Part shown: positions 43,791 through 51,637 of the stretch, in pieces
How the letters are laid out: every line of letters begins with the position of its first letter
Numbering within the stretch: the stretch's first letter is position 1
DNA from: JAWXBG01 sp044375415
Lineage (GTDB): Bacteria > Bacteroidota > Bacteroidia > Flavobacteriales_D > Sanyastnellaceae
Assembly (NCBI GenBank): GCA_044375415.1
Contig: JBILMS010000003.1
Span: 39,051 to 103,050 of the forward strand
Length of the DNA stretch: 64,000 nucleotides
Direction: 5' to 3'
Program-made: the position numbers and the translations under genes
Notes under the pieces: generated by a model
The model's input: the letters and a program-made list of their open reading frames with translations, nothing else
The model's database searches: none
Told to the model about the DNA's origin: nothing

Positions 43791-44861
43791 ATGCCGAAGT
43801 TACGTCTGATCCTTATTCCATTTTCGATTCTCTACATGGGGATTCTGTGGATCAGAAACCGCCTATTTGATCTCAAAATTTTGAAATCACAACGGGGTGC
43901 CTTACCTACCATCGTTATTGGCAACTTATCGGTAGGCGGAACCGGTAAGACACCTCATATACAGTATCTCATCCATCTTCTGAAGGAACACTGCAAAGTG
44001 GCAGTTCTTTCCAGAGGTTACCAAAGGGCCTCCGTAGGTTTTATTCTGGTAGACACTCGCTTGGATTCTCAATTGTTCGGTGATGAACCGGCTCAATTGG
44101 CAAGAAACAATCCTGACATACCGTTGGCCGTGTGTGAAAATCGGTTGGATGGCTTAAACCAAATGAAAGAATTATACTCGAAGATCGATTGGGTTTTAAT
44201 GGATGATGCATTTCAACATAGAGCTCTTTTGGGTGACTTGAACATTCTACTCACTACATTTCAGCAGCCCTTTCACAAGGATTATGTATTACCGGCCGGC
44301 GATTTGCGCGATCATCCCGGTGAAAAAAGAAGAGCGGATGCGATTTTGGTGACCAAATGTCCTGATCTGGAAACTCCTCCGGATGTATATGAATGGAGAA
44401 AAGCGTTGGGAATTAAAACGGGTCAGGCCCTCTTCTTCTCGAAGCTTAAATATGGAAAGGGAATGTCCGTTTATGGAAATCCTGACGAGGAGATTGGTAA
44501 AAGTGCCGTGGTCGGTTTTGCCGGAATCGCTCGACCTAAAGATTTTGAAAATTATCTGAAAAGCCAATTTGATCTTAAAAAATTCAAAAACTTCCCCGAT
44601 CATCACCAATTTACCTTAAACGACCTAGAGGCACTCAAGCGCGATATGCTTAATTTTGGCGACCCCGATATTGTGTTGGTAACAACCGAGAAGGACCTCT
44701 CGAGACTAACAGGGCCCAAAGAAAGCGCTTTGCTCAAATCGTGCAGACTTTTTGTAGTCCCTGTGGAAATTGAGTTTTTACCTTCTGAACCTACGTTTGA
44801 TAGTTGGCTGCTGCGCAAATTGGAAGAGAAAAAAGAAGAAAGTTTGCATTTAAAAAAGTAG
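43791..44861 (+). CDS. lpxK: Tetraacyldisaccharide 4'-kinase
   Basis: 356 residues. Phosphorylates the lipid A disaccharide at the inner membrane. It has an N-terminal membrane-associated helix (LRLILIPFSILYMGILW), the Walker A region VIGNLSVGGTGKTPH (about 42-56), LSRGYQR, LMDDAFQHRAL and VTEKDLSRL-type C-terminal blocks. It is the first gene of an lpxK-tlpA-tlpA-lpxH group (gaps 17, 31 and 23 nt), so lipid A genes flank two envelope oxidoreductases. Confidence 0.94.
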   Translation: MPKLRLILIPFSILYMGILWIRNRLFDLKILKSQRGALPTIVIGNLSVGGTGKTPHIQYLIHLLKEHCKVAVLSRGYQRASVGFILVDTRLDSQLFGDEPAQLARNNPDIPLAVCENRLDGLNQMKELYSKIDWVLMDDAFQHRALLGDLNILLTTFQQPFHKDYVLPAGDLRDHPGEKRRADAILVTKCPDLETPPDVYEWRKALGIKTGQALFFSKLKYGKGMSVYGNPDEEIGKSAVVGFAGIARPKDFENYLKSQFDLKKFKNFPDHHQFTLNDLEALKRDMLNFGDPDIVLVTTEKDLSRLTGPKESALLKSCRLFVVPVEIEFLPSEPTFDSWLLRKLEEKKEESLHLKK

Positions 44862-44878
44862 AAAGGAATAAAATCAAG

Positions 44879-46042
44879 ATGAACAGTAAAATTATTTTCG
44901 GTTGTACAGTAATGCTTTTGAGCCTATTTGCATGTTCCGGTGGCGGATCAAAAGGTAGTATCAAAGGATCTATCTCGGGTGGAGAAGGGCAAACGATTTA
45001 TTTGGTGAGACAAGTTAACAACAAAGCCGTGCGCACGGATAGCAGTGTCATAGGGCCCGATGGCCAATTTACTATCACACCTGTGCAGTCCTTGTCTTTG
45101 GATTTTTATTCATTACAAATCGGAAATGACAATCTTATGTTAGTTACCGATAGTACGGAAAGTCCGGTTATAACAACTACACGTGCCGATTTTCGTAAGA
45201 ACGCCAAGGTATCAGGTAGCGAGGGTTCTCAGAGTATTCAGGAATTAAATGCAACCCTGGAACCACTTGCCGCTCGTAAGGATGAAATGACCGCGAAGTC
45301 AAAAGATTTTTCACTAACCCCGGAGGCGAAGGCGTCTTTGAAGTCCCAGATGAACGATCTAAATAAAGAAGCGAGCGACATCATTAAAAAATGGATAGAA
45401 GGAAATACATCTAATCCGGCATCCCTCGCCGTTTTGCGTATGCTCGATCCCAAGGTAGAAATGGCGCTTTACAAAGACGTTACCACCAAGTTGAAAACGA
45501 AAGTAGGTGAGACAAGTTTGTACAAATCTATTTTGGCAGATCTGAGCAGATCCGAACAAGCGGCAAAAACTCCAACCTTGGAGAATCCGGCGGGTGGTGC
45601 TGCAGGTGCTATTTCAATCGGTGCAATGGCTCCCGATATTGCTCAAAAAGATTTGCAAGGAAATGTCCGTAAGTTGAGTGATCTGAAAGGCAAAGTGGTA
45701 CTGCTTGATTTTTGGGCTTCGTGGTGTGGACCATGCAGAAAGGAAAATCCTTTTGTAGTTGCCATGTATAAGAAGTACAACAAAAAAGGCTTTGAAGTAT
45801 TTTCTGTATCGCTCGACAATGCCCAAGATCGTTGGGCACAAGCCATACAACAAGATGGTCTTATATGGCCAAATCACGTGTCTGATTTAAAGGGATGGCA
45901 AAGCCAACCTGCAGCAGATTACGGAGTAAGAAGTATTCCGTTCCCGGTGCTACTTGATAAACAAGGCAAGATAGTTGCTTTGGGAAGCGACTGCAGAGGC
46001 GAAGGTCTAGAAATGCAGATTAAACAATTGTTGGGTTCTTAA
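44879..46042 (+). CDS. TlpA-like thiol-disulphide oxidoreductase lipoprotein with DUF4369
   Basis: 387 residues from the ATG at 44879 (a frame open further upstream overlaps lpxK and is rejected). The lipobox is SLFAC-S at about residue 19, so it is a lipoprotein. The N-terminal domain (SISGGEGQTIYLVRQVNN ... SSVIGPDGQF) is DUF4369-like, a helical segment follows, and the C-terminal thioredoxin domain has WASWCGPCRKE at about residue 280. It is expected to reduce or isomerise disulphides in the periplasm. The next gene is a paralogue. Confidence 0.9.
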   Translation: MNSKIIFGCTVMLLSLFACSGGGSKGSIKGSISGGEGQTIYLVRQVNNKAVRTDSSVIGPDGQFTITPVQSLSLDFYSLQIGNDNLMLVTDSTESPVITTTRADFRKNAKVSGSEGSQSIQELNATLEPLAARKDEMTAKSKDFSLTPEAKASLKSQMNDLNKEASDIIKKWIEGNTSNPASLAVLRMLDPKVEMALYKDVTTKLKTKVGETSLYKSILADLSRSEQAAKTPTLENPAGGAAGAISIGAMAPDIAQKDLQGNVRKLSDLKGKVVLLDFWASWCGPCRKENPFVVAMYKKYNKKGFEVFSVSLDNAQDRWAQAIQQDGLIWPNHVSDLKGWQSQPAADYGVRSIPFPVLLDKQGKIVALGSDCRGEGLEMQIKQLLGS

Positions 46043-46073
46043 ACAATTCAGTGGGTAATTAAACTTTGACAGA

Positions 46074-47243
46074 ATGAAGAATGTATGGCTAATAGCTTTT
46101 TTACTCTTTGCCTCAGCGGTATTTGCGCAACGCGGAAAAAATCTCAAGCAGATAGAAAAACTTCCGGGTGTACATGGTACCATAGCGGGTGGAGGCGGAA
46201 GCACGATTTACTTGATAAAAAGCGTCAACAAATCTGAAATTTTATTGGATTCTGCTTTAATCAAAGAAAATGGCAACTACGATTTAGTTCAAACAAATCC
46301 ACTTCCTTTCGATTTCTACAATCTCGTTTTCGAAGGAACTCCTGTTATGTTTATTACCGATAGTACAGAGGTTGTAACCATGAATGCTTCGGCGACAGAA
46401 TTCAGAACTTCAGCCGTGTGGTCAGGATCGCCGCAAACAGAGTTCATTCAATCTTTAATAAACGAACTTGATCCGATTGTTGTGCAGCAGCAGGTCTATA
46501 TGCAACTTGCCAATGATCCTAATGCTTCTCCGGAAGAACGCGTTGAAGCGAAGAAAAAATACAACGAACTTGCTACGAATGCCGGGGCTCGTTTGAAGGA
46601 GTGGATCAAACTTCATGAATCTCAACCTGCAGCTCTAGTTGCTCTCATGAGTTTGCCGGCCGGCACTGAATTGGCTCTATATAGAAATGAACTCGCTTTA
46701 TTAAAAGATAAAGCAGGTCACACCGATCTTTTTGCGATTGTAAAAGGCGAAGCCGATAAAGCAGAAAAAATGTTGATGCAAAAAACCCAACAGCCTCAAC
46801 AAACATCGGTAATAACGAAAGGTATGATTGCACCGGAAATCGCATTGCCGAATCCCGATGGAACAATTATTACTCTGAGTAGCTATCGAGGAAAGGTAGT
46901 GTTGGTAGATTTTTGGGCGTCATGGTGCGGACCGTGTAGAAAGGAAAATCCCAACGTAGTAAAAGCCTACGAGAAATATGGACCGCTCGGTTTTGAAGTT
47001 TTATCCGTGTCTTTGGATACAGATAAAGCGCGGTGGGTTCAGTCTATTACTCAAGATAAACTTACGTGGCCCGGACAAGTTTCAGATTTAAAAGGATGGA
47101 ATAGTAAAGCATCTGCCGATTATGGCGTTCACAGTATTCCGTTTCCTGTGCTTATAGACCAAGAAGGAAAAGTAATTTCTTTTGGATCCGATGTTCGAGG
47201 TGCCGGACTTGAAGCACTTCTGGATCAATTGCTCAAACCCTGA
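46074..47243 (+). CDS. TlpA-like thiol-disulphide oxidoreductase with DUF4369 (paralogue)
   Basis: 389 residues. The signal peptide MKNVWLIAFLLFASAVFAQ has no lipobox cysteine, so this copy should be soluble in the periplasm, unlike its lipoprotein neighbour. It has the same order: DUF4369-like N-domain (GTIAGGGGSTIYLIKSVNK), helical linker, thioredoxin domain with WASWCGPCRKEN and the cis-Pro block SIPFPVLID. Sequence similarity along the whole length and the 31-nt spacing mark it as a tandem duplicate. Confidence 0.9.
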   Translation: MKNVWLIAFLLFASAVFAQRGKNLKQIEKLPGVHGTIAGGGGSTIYLIKSVNKSEILLDSALIKENGNYDLVQTNPLPFDFYNLVFEGTPVMFITDSTEVVTMNASATEFRTSAVWSGSPQTEFIQSLINELDPIVVQQQVYMQLANDPNASPEERVEAKKKYNELATNAGARLKEWIKLHESQPAALVALMSLPAGTELALYRNELALLKDKAGHTDLFAIVKGEADKAEKMLMQKTQQPQQTSVITKGMIAPEIALPNPDGTIITLSSYRGKVVLVDFWASWCGPCRKENPNVVKAYEKYGPLGFEVLSVSLDTDKARWVQSITQDKLTWPGQVSDLKGWNSKASADYGVHSIPFPVLIDQEGKVISFGSDVRGAGLEALLDQLLKP

Positions 47244-47266
47244 TAGCACTAGGGAAATCAAGATCC

Positions 47267-48031
47267 ATGTCGGACACGACAAAGAAAAAATATTTTGCAT
47301 CGGACTTCCACTTGGGAGCGCCAAATGCTGAAAAAAGTCTCGAGCGCGAAAAGGCACTGGTTAGATGGTTGGATAATGCGTCAAAAGATGCGGATGAAAT
47401 TTTTCTCGTTGGCGATGTTTTCGATTTTTGGTTTGAATACAAACGTGCAGTTCCTCGAGGTTATACTCGTTTATTAGGCAAGATATCTGAACTTACCGAC
47501 AGAGGGATAACGGTTCACTGGTTCCTTGGTAATCACGACATGTGGATTTTTGATTATCTACCAAAAGAGTGTGGCGTTATCATTCACAAGAACAACATCG
47601 TGCGGGAATGGGATGGAAAGAAGATATTAATTGGACATGGTGATGGTCTTGGCCCGGGAGACTATGGTTACAAGTTTATAAAAAAGGTGTTTCGAAGTTC
47701 TATTTGTCAATGGCTTTTTGCTCGATTGCATCCAAACTTTGGAATATGGCTTGCGAAGTCATTAAGTGGCTACAGCCGAAGTACAACAGGGGATACGGAC
47801 AGAACCTTTTTGGGCGACGATCGCGAGTGGCTTATGATTTATTGCAAAGAAATTTTAGAAAAAGAACATTACGACTATTTCATTTTCGGTCACCGACACC
47901 TACCCTTAGAAAAGAATGTAGGACCTAATTCTATCTACATGAATTTGGGTGAATGGCTCAATTATAATTCCTACGCTGTTTGGGATACCGGTACACTAAG
48001 TCTGCATTATTTCGAACAAGAAAAGAACTAA
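47267..48031 (+). CDS. lpxH: UDP-2,3-diacylglucosamine pyrophosphohydrolase
   Basis: 254 residues. A peripheral inner-membrane calcineurin-like phosphoesterase that makes lipid X in lipid A synthesis. All metal blocks are present: ASDFHLGAP, LVGDVFDFWFEY, FLGNHDMW, GHGDGLGPGD and FGHRHLP, plus the LpxH-type ADREWL-like stretch (GDDREWLMIYC). Last gene of the lpxK operon. Confidence 0.94.
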   Translation: MSDTTKKKYFASDFHLGAPNAEKSLEREKALVRWLDNASKDADEIFLVGDVFDFWFEYKRAVPRGYTRLLGKISELTDRGITVHWFLGNHDMWIFDYLPKECGVIIHKNNIVREWDGKKILIGHGDGLGPGDYGYKFIKKVFRSSICQWLFARLHPNFGIWLAKSLSGYSRSTTGDTDRTFLGDDREWLMIYCKEILEKEHYDYFIFGHRHLPLEKNVGPNSIYMNLGEWLNYNSYAVWDTGTLSLHYFEQEKN

Positions 48032-48036
48032 GCAAG

Positions 48037-49305
48037 TTACATTTTTGGTTTCCAATTTTTCCACTTTCCCAAATTGGAAAATGATTCGTTGTGCCATAAA
48101 CTGATAAATACACCGCGTGTTTTTTGTACTTTATTTTTTAAATCGGCGATTCTAATTTCTGTTTCGGAAGATGATAAATTTTGATAATGCCGAAAGGTGA
48201 TATCCATGTATGAAAAGGGATGCACGTAGAGATTTGTTATTTCCTCGTTAGATAAATCGTACCAACGAAAAGCGAAACTCGTAGATGCCCTAAAGCCCGG
48301 TTGGTCGGCATAACCCATCGTGTAGTCGTGACGAATTCCGGAGCTATATAAATTTCGATAAGTCTCGGGAAATCGCATTACCAAATAGTGTTGGCGCGAA
48401 TTCAAACAAGGTCGACGGGTAATTTCGACCAATCGATTTATTTCTTTTTTAAGACACGGGAGATCACCATTGCTCTTAACTCCCGGATGAATTCCTACTT
48501 GGCCTTTACCATCGAGTTTGGTAATTAATTTTCGAAGTGGTTCGCTCGTGTAAGGAACATTGATATCATGTTTGTTGTAATCTGCTAACAGGAAAAACCA
48601 AATTACGTTGATGCCTGATGTCTTTTGAACTTGAAGGATATGGTCATAGGTATCGAAATCATCAGCTCGGAAACCAAGCAATGTGGATAATCGACGGATA
48701 AAATTGCCGAATCGCAAATTCACAATGTCCAAACCGAAACCTCCGAGTGTTCGTTTAAACCCTTTATGCTTGTACGCGAAAGCAGAATCAATGTCGATAG
48801 AAAGAATTTCTTTGTATTCCGTTTGTTGTGACGAAGCGGTCCATTTTTCTTCAATGATTTCGACAAGAGCGTGGCGCCATTCATCAACCAGTGGACGATC
48901 TAAAAAATTATTTCGGAAAGCAAAGGAAGTACTTGCTAAAAACCTTCCCAATTCATCGCGGCCTGCTTCTTTGTTGTATTCTTCATACCTACTTACCAAA
49001 TAGAAAGTGGCTGCTAGTACATCGAAAGGGATTTCTGATGTTACAGGAAAAAGGCTTGGTAGGCCTTTCCAGGTATTTGTGCCGGGTTCTGCGGATGAAT
49101 GAGTGGTTTCAAACAAAAGTCCGCTCGGTTTTATCCAGATAGAATTGGGAATGTTATTCTCGTGGTTGTAACAAATTACGGGACCATCGTACGAAACGGA
49201 TTTCCCCAAGTCCGATGTGATAACAGCATTTGGATACCATGGTTTAAAAAGCACTTCCACAGCATATTCTATACGAGGCGATATTTTTTCGGAATATATC
49301 AGCAT
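48037..49305 (-). CDS. Polysaccharide deacetylase-like protein (DUF7033 plus NodB-type fold)
   Basis: 422 residues. The N-terminal ~150 residues (FPVTSEIPFDVLAATFYLVS-type wording, YEEYN) match the domain found ahead of polysaccharide deacetylase folds in this phylum. The C-terminal part has LSIDIDSAF (putative metal Asp pair), VGIHPGVKS (His), LNSRQHYLVMRFPETY and SLWHNESFS. It probably acts on an envelope polysaccharide, but substrate and activity are inferred. The start overlaps the 3' end of the wecB-like gene by 7 nt. Confidence 0.78.
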   Translation of the reverse strand: MLIYSEKISPRIEYAVEVLFKPWYPNAVITSDLGKSVSYDGPVICYNHENNIPNSIWIKPSGLLFETTHSSAEPGTNTWKGLPSLFPVTSEIPFDVLAATFYLVSRYEEYNKEAGRDELGRFLASTSFAFRNNFLDRPLVDEWRHALVEIIEEKWTASSQQTEYKEILSIDIDSAFAYKHKGFKRTLGGFGLDIVNLRFGNFIRRLSTLLGFRADDFDTYDHILQVQKTSGINVIWFFLLADYNKHDINVPYTSEPLRKLITKLDGKGQVGIHPGVKSNGDLPCLKKEINRLVEITRRPCLNSRQHYLVMRFPETYRNLYSSGIRHDYTMGYADQPGFRASTSFAFRWYDLSNEEITNLYVHPFSYMDITFRHYQNLSSSETEIRIADLKNKVQKTRGVFISLWHNESFSNLGKWKNWKPKM

Positions 49306-50438
49306 GAAAAAAGAAAATCAGAAATTCGATGGCATATCAATGAAGATGCATTTGCTTCTCCATAAAATCCAGGCCATGTATAACTTTCGTCTTTCAACAT
49401 TTCGATATACGTGTTGACCAATATTTTCTTATCAATGGCGCAAAGCCGTGCATTTCCATTTTCCACTAGCTCTTTCCATTCTGTTTCGCTTCGCAAGATC
49501 ACGCATGGTTTACGGAAGAAAAATGCTTCTTTTTGAACACCACCCGAGTCGGTGATTATGAGATTACTTGATTTTTCCAACCACAACATGTCGAAGTAAG
49601 ATACGGGTGGCAATAGGTGCACACCATCGGCCTGAGAAATATGGATTTCCATGGTGGCAATCATTTTTCTCGTGCGCGGATGTACGGGAAACACAATACT
49701 CAAGCCAGTTTTTTCGTGCAGTTCAATCAAAGACTCGAGTATGGTAGAAAGCTGTTTAGGATCGTCGGCATTTACAGGTCGATGCACCGTACACAAAACG
49801 AAACTACCTTCATGGAGGCTGTATTTTTCGGTAATAGTTTGATCACGTGAGGCAAGATCGCTGTAATAAATAGCATTATCGAACATTACATCACCACTCA
49901 AAAATACGCCCGGGTGATCGCGGTCGAAGGGTTCCTTGTTACTAATTGAAAAGCCCTCTAAGGCAAGGTTGTTAACGGCTGTTTCGGTAGGCGCAAAAAG
50001 CAGGGTGGAGGCGTGATCGCAAATAATGCGGTTTATTTCTTCAGGCATGCCTTTGTTATAAGATCTCAAACCTGCCTCTATATGAATTAAGGGTATGTTT
50101 AACTGAGAAGCTGCAATACTACCCGCCAAGGTTGAGTTGGTATCGCCATACAAAAGCACGGCATCCGGTTGCACTTCAGTCATTACATTTTCTAGTTTGC
50201 TCAACATTCCGGAAGTTTGAAAGGAATTACTACCACCACTAATCTCCAAGTTATAATCGGGTTGGGACAAACTAAGCTGGTCGAAAAACACCTTGGACAT
50301 AAAAGGATCGTAATGCTGACCGGTATGCACAACTATTTCCTGAATGGTGTTGCTATAATTTTTTTTCAGTTCTCGACTGATGGCCGAAGCTTTGATAAAC
50401 TGTGGCCTTGCGCCGATGACTGTGAGTATTTTTTTCAT
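49299..50438 (-). CDS. wecB: UDP-N-acetylglucosamine 2-epimerase (non-hydrolysing)
   Basis: 379 residues. Interconverts UDP-GlcNAc and UDP-ManNAc for surface polysaccharides. Family blocks are GARPQFIKASAI, HTGQHYD, YGDTNSTLAGSIAA, HIEAGLRSYNKGMPEEINR and TDSGGVQKEA. It overlaps radC by 4 nt and the deacetylase-like gene by 7 nt, so the three are one transcript. With the sugar aminotransferase at 12342 it points to an N-acetylated glycan. Confidence 0.94.
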   Translation of the reverse strand: MKKILTVIGARPQFIKASAISRELKKNYSNTIQEIVVHTGQHYDPFMSKVFFDQLSLSQPDYNLEISGGSNSFQTSGMLSKLENVMTEVQPDAVLLYGDTNSTLAGSIAASQLNIPLIHIEAGLRSYNKGMPEEINRIICDHASTLLFAPTETAVNNLALEGFSISNKEPFDRDHPGVFLSGDVMFDNAIYYSDLASRDQTITEKYSLHEGSFVLCTVHRPVNADDPKQLSTILESLIELHEKTGLSIVFPVHPRTRKMIATMEIHISQADGVHLLPPVSYFDMLWLEKSSNLIITDSGGVQKEAFFFRKPCVILRSETEWKELVENGNARLCAIDKKILVNTYIEMLKDESYTWPGFYGEANASSLICHRISDFLFSC

Positions 50439-51133
50439 GCCTGATCCAAGGTTCCTTCGTCTGCGAAACTATAATATCTAGTTCCTGTTACAATCAAATG
50501 ATCGAGTACAGGAAGCTCCAAACTTTTCCCAACACTTACCAATTTGCGAGTTAGACGGAGATCCTCTTCACTAGGTTGAGTATTGCCACTAGGATGATTG
50601 TGGGCTACAATGATAGAGGAGGACTTGTTTTCCAGCGCAATTCCAAATACTTTTTTCGGGTCAACGGCTGTATAGCTGATTCCACCTTCACTTACTTTCT
50701 GAACCGAAATCACCGTATTGCGCTTGGAAAGCATCATGATCCAGAATTCTTCGTGCCCCAAGTCCCCAATATGAGGCAAAAAATGCTCATAGGCGCTATG
50801 TGAACGGCTTATGGCCGGAGTATCGCGTGCTTCTGTCAACCTGCGCCTTCGACCCAATTCCAGAGCCGCTAAGAGTATTAAACTTTTTACCTCGCCCATG
50901 CCCTTGAATTTTTTTAAGGCGGCTATTTCCAGCCGTCCGAGTGCCACAAGGTCGTTATCTACACTCCCCAATATTCGGCGGGCAAGGGATACGGCGCTTT
51001 CGTTGCGGTTTCCGGAGCCAAGTAATATGGCTAGAAGTTCGGAGTCGGATAATGAAGAAGCTCCTTTTAGGCTGAGTTTTTCGCGCGGACGGTCGTCCGG
51101 AGCCCACGACTTGATGCCGTTGCTTGTTTCCAT
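50435..51133 (-). CDS. radC: RadC-family JAB-domain protein
   Basis: 232 residues. The N-terminal helix-hairpin-helix region (LSDSELLAILLGSGNRNESAV, LKKFKGMGE) is followed by a JAB/MPN metalloprotease-like domain with VAHNHPSGNTQPSEED (the JAMM HxH...D motif). The family is often called a DNA repair protein, but its true function is unsettled. First gene of the radC-wecB-deacetylase transcript. Confidence 0.93.
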   Translation of the reverse strand: METSNGIKSWAPDDRPREKLSLKGASSLSDSELLAILLGSGNRNESAVSLARRILGSVDNDLVALGRLEIAALKKFKGMGEVKSLILLAALELGRRRRLTEARDTPAISRSHSAYEHFLPHIGDLGHEEFWIMMLSKRNTVISVQKVSEGGISYTAVDPKKVFGIALENKSSSIIVAHNHPSGNTQPSEEDLRLTRKLVSVGKSLELPVLDHLIVTGTRYYSFADEGTLDQA

Positions 51134-51191
51134 AGTTTTTTAGTTTTCGCTGCTAAACTATTGCATCCTGCGGAATCTTATTGCTTTGGAT

Positions 51192-51220
51192 AAAAAAAAA
51201 GCCTCCAAGAAGGAGGCTTT
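51192..51220 (-). terminator. Terminator of rpsT
   Basis: AAAGCCTCC (51198-51206) pairs with GGAGGCTTT (51212-51220). On the minus strand it is followed by nine T residues, 23 bp after the rpsT stop. Confidence 0.92.
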
Positions 51221-51242
51221 GTATCTATGTCTTTTACAACAA

Positions 51243-51497
51243 TTAGTTCAAGTGATTGATCTTATTGGCAATGCTGCTTTTCAAATTGCCCACTTTGTTT
51301 TTGTGGATAACAGAGTTTTTGCCGAGCTTGTCCAACAAAGAAATAACACCGGGTGCCATTTTAACTACTTCAGCTTTGCTGGTGAGTGATCTTAGCTTGC
51401 GAAGTGCATTACGCATAGTTTTATGGTAATACTTATTGCGCTCACGCTTTACATCGTTAGCACGGATTCTCTTGATTGAACTCTTATGATTTGCCAT
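51243..51497 (-). CDS. rpsT: 30S ribosomal protein S20
   Basis: 84 residues. A three-helix primary binder of 16S rRNA. MANHKSSIKRIRANDVKRERN and KNKVGNLKSSIANKINHLN are typical (quoted in part). It is a single-gene unit with its own promoter and terminator. Confidence 0.97.
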   Translation of the reverse strand: MANHKSSIKRIRANDVKRERNKYYHKTMRNALRKLRSLTSKAEVVKMAPGVISLLDKLGKNSVIHKNKVGNLKSSIANKINHLN

Positions 51498-51522
51498 TGC
51501 TTTTTCTCAAAAAATTGGGTTG

Positions 51523-51552
51523 CAAATATAACATTCTTTCTCCAAATTCCAA
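51523..51552 (-). promoter_or_regulatory. Promoter of rpsT
   Basis: On the minus strand: TTG (51552-51550), 19 nt, TATATTTG (51530-51523). A textbook Bacteroidota promoter, about 25 nt from the ATG. Confidence 0.8.
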
Positions 51553-51637
51553 CAAATCTCTTTCTATATCTAAAAATAACCGACTTGGAACATTTTGCAC
51601 CGTTATGCCGTAACACAAAAGGTTATTTTAACAATAG

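Noticed and set aside
44804..44878. Upstream extension of the first TlpA-like gene overlapping lpxK
   Set aside because: The lipoprotein signal peptide begins at the ATG at 44879.
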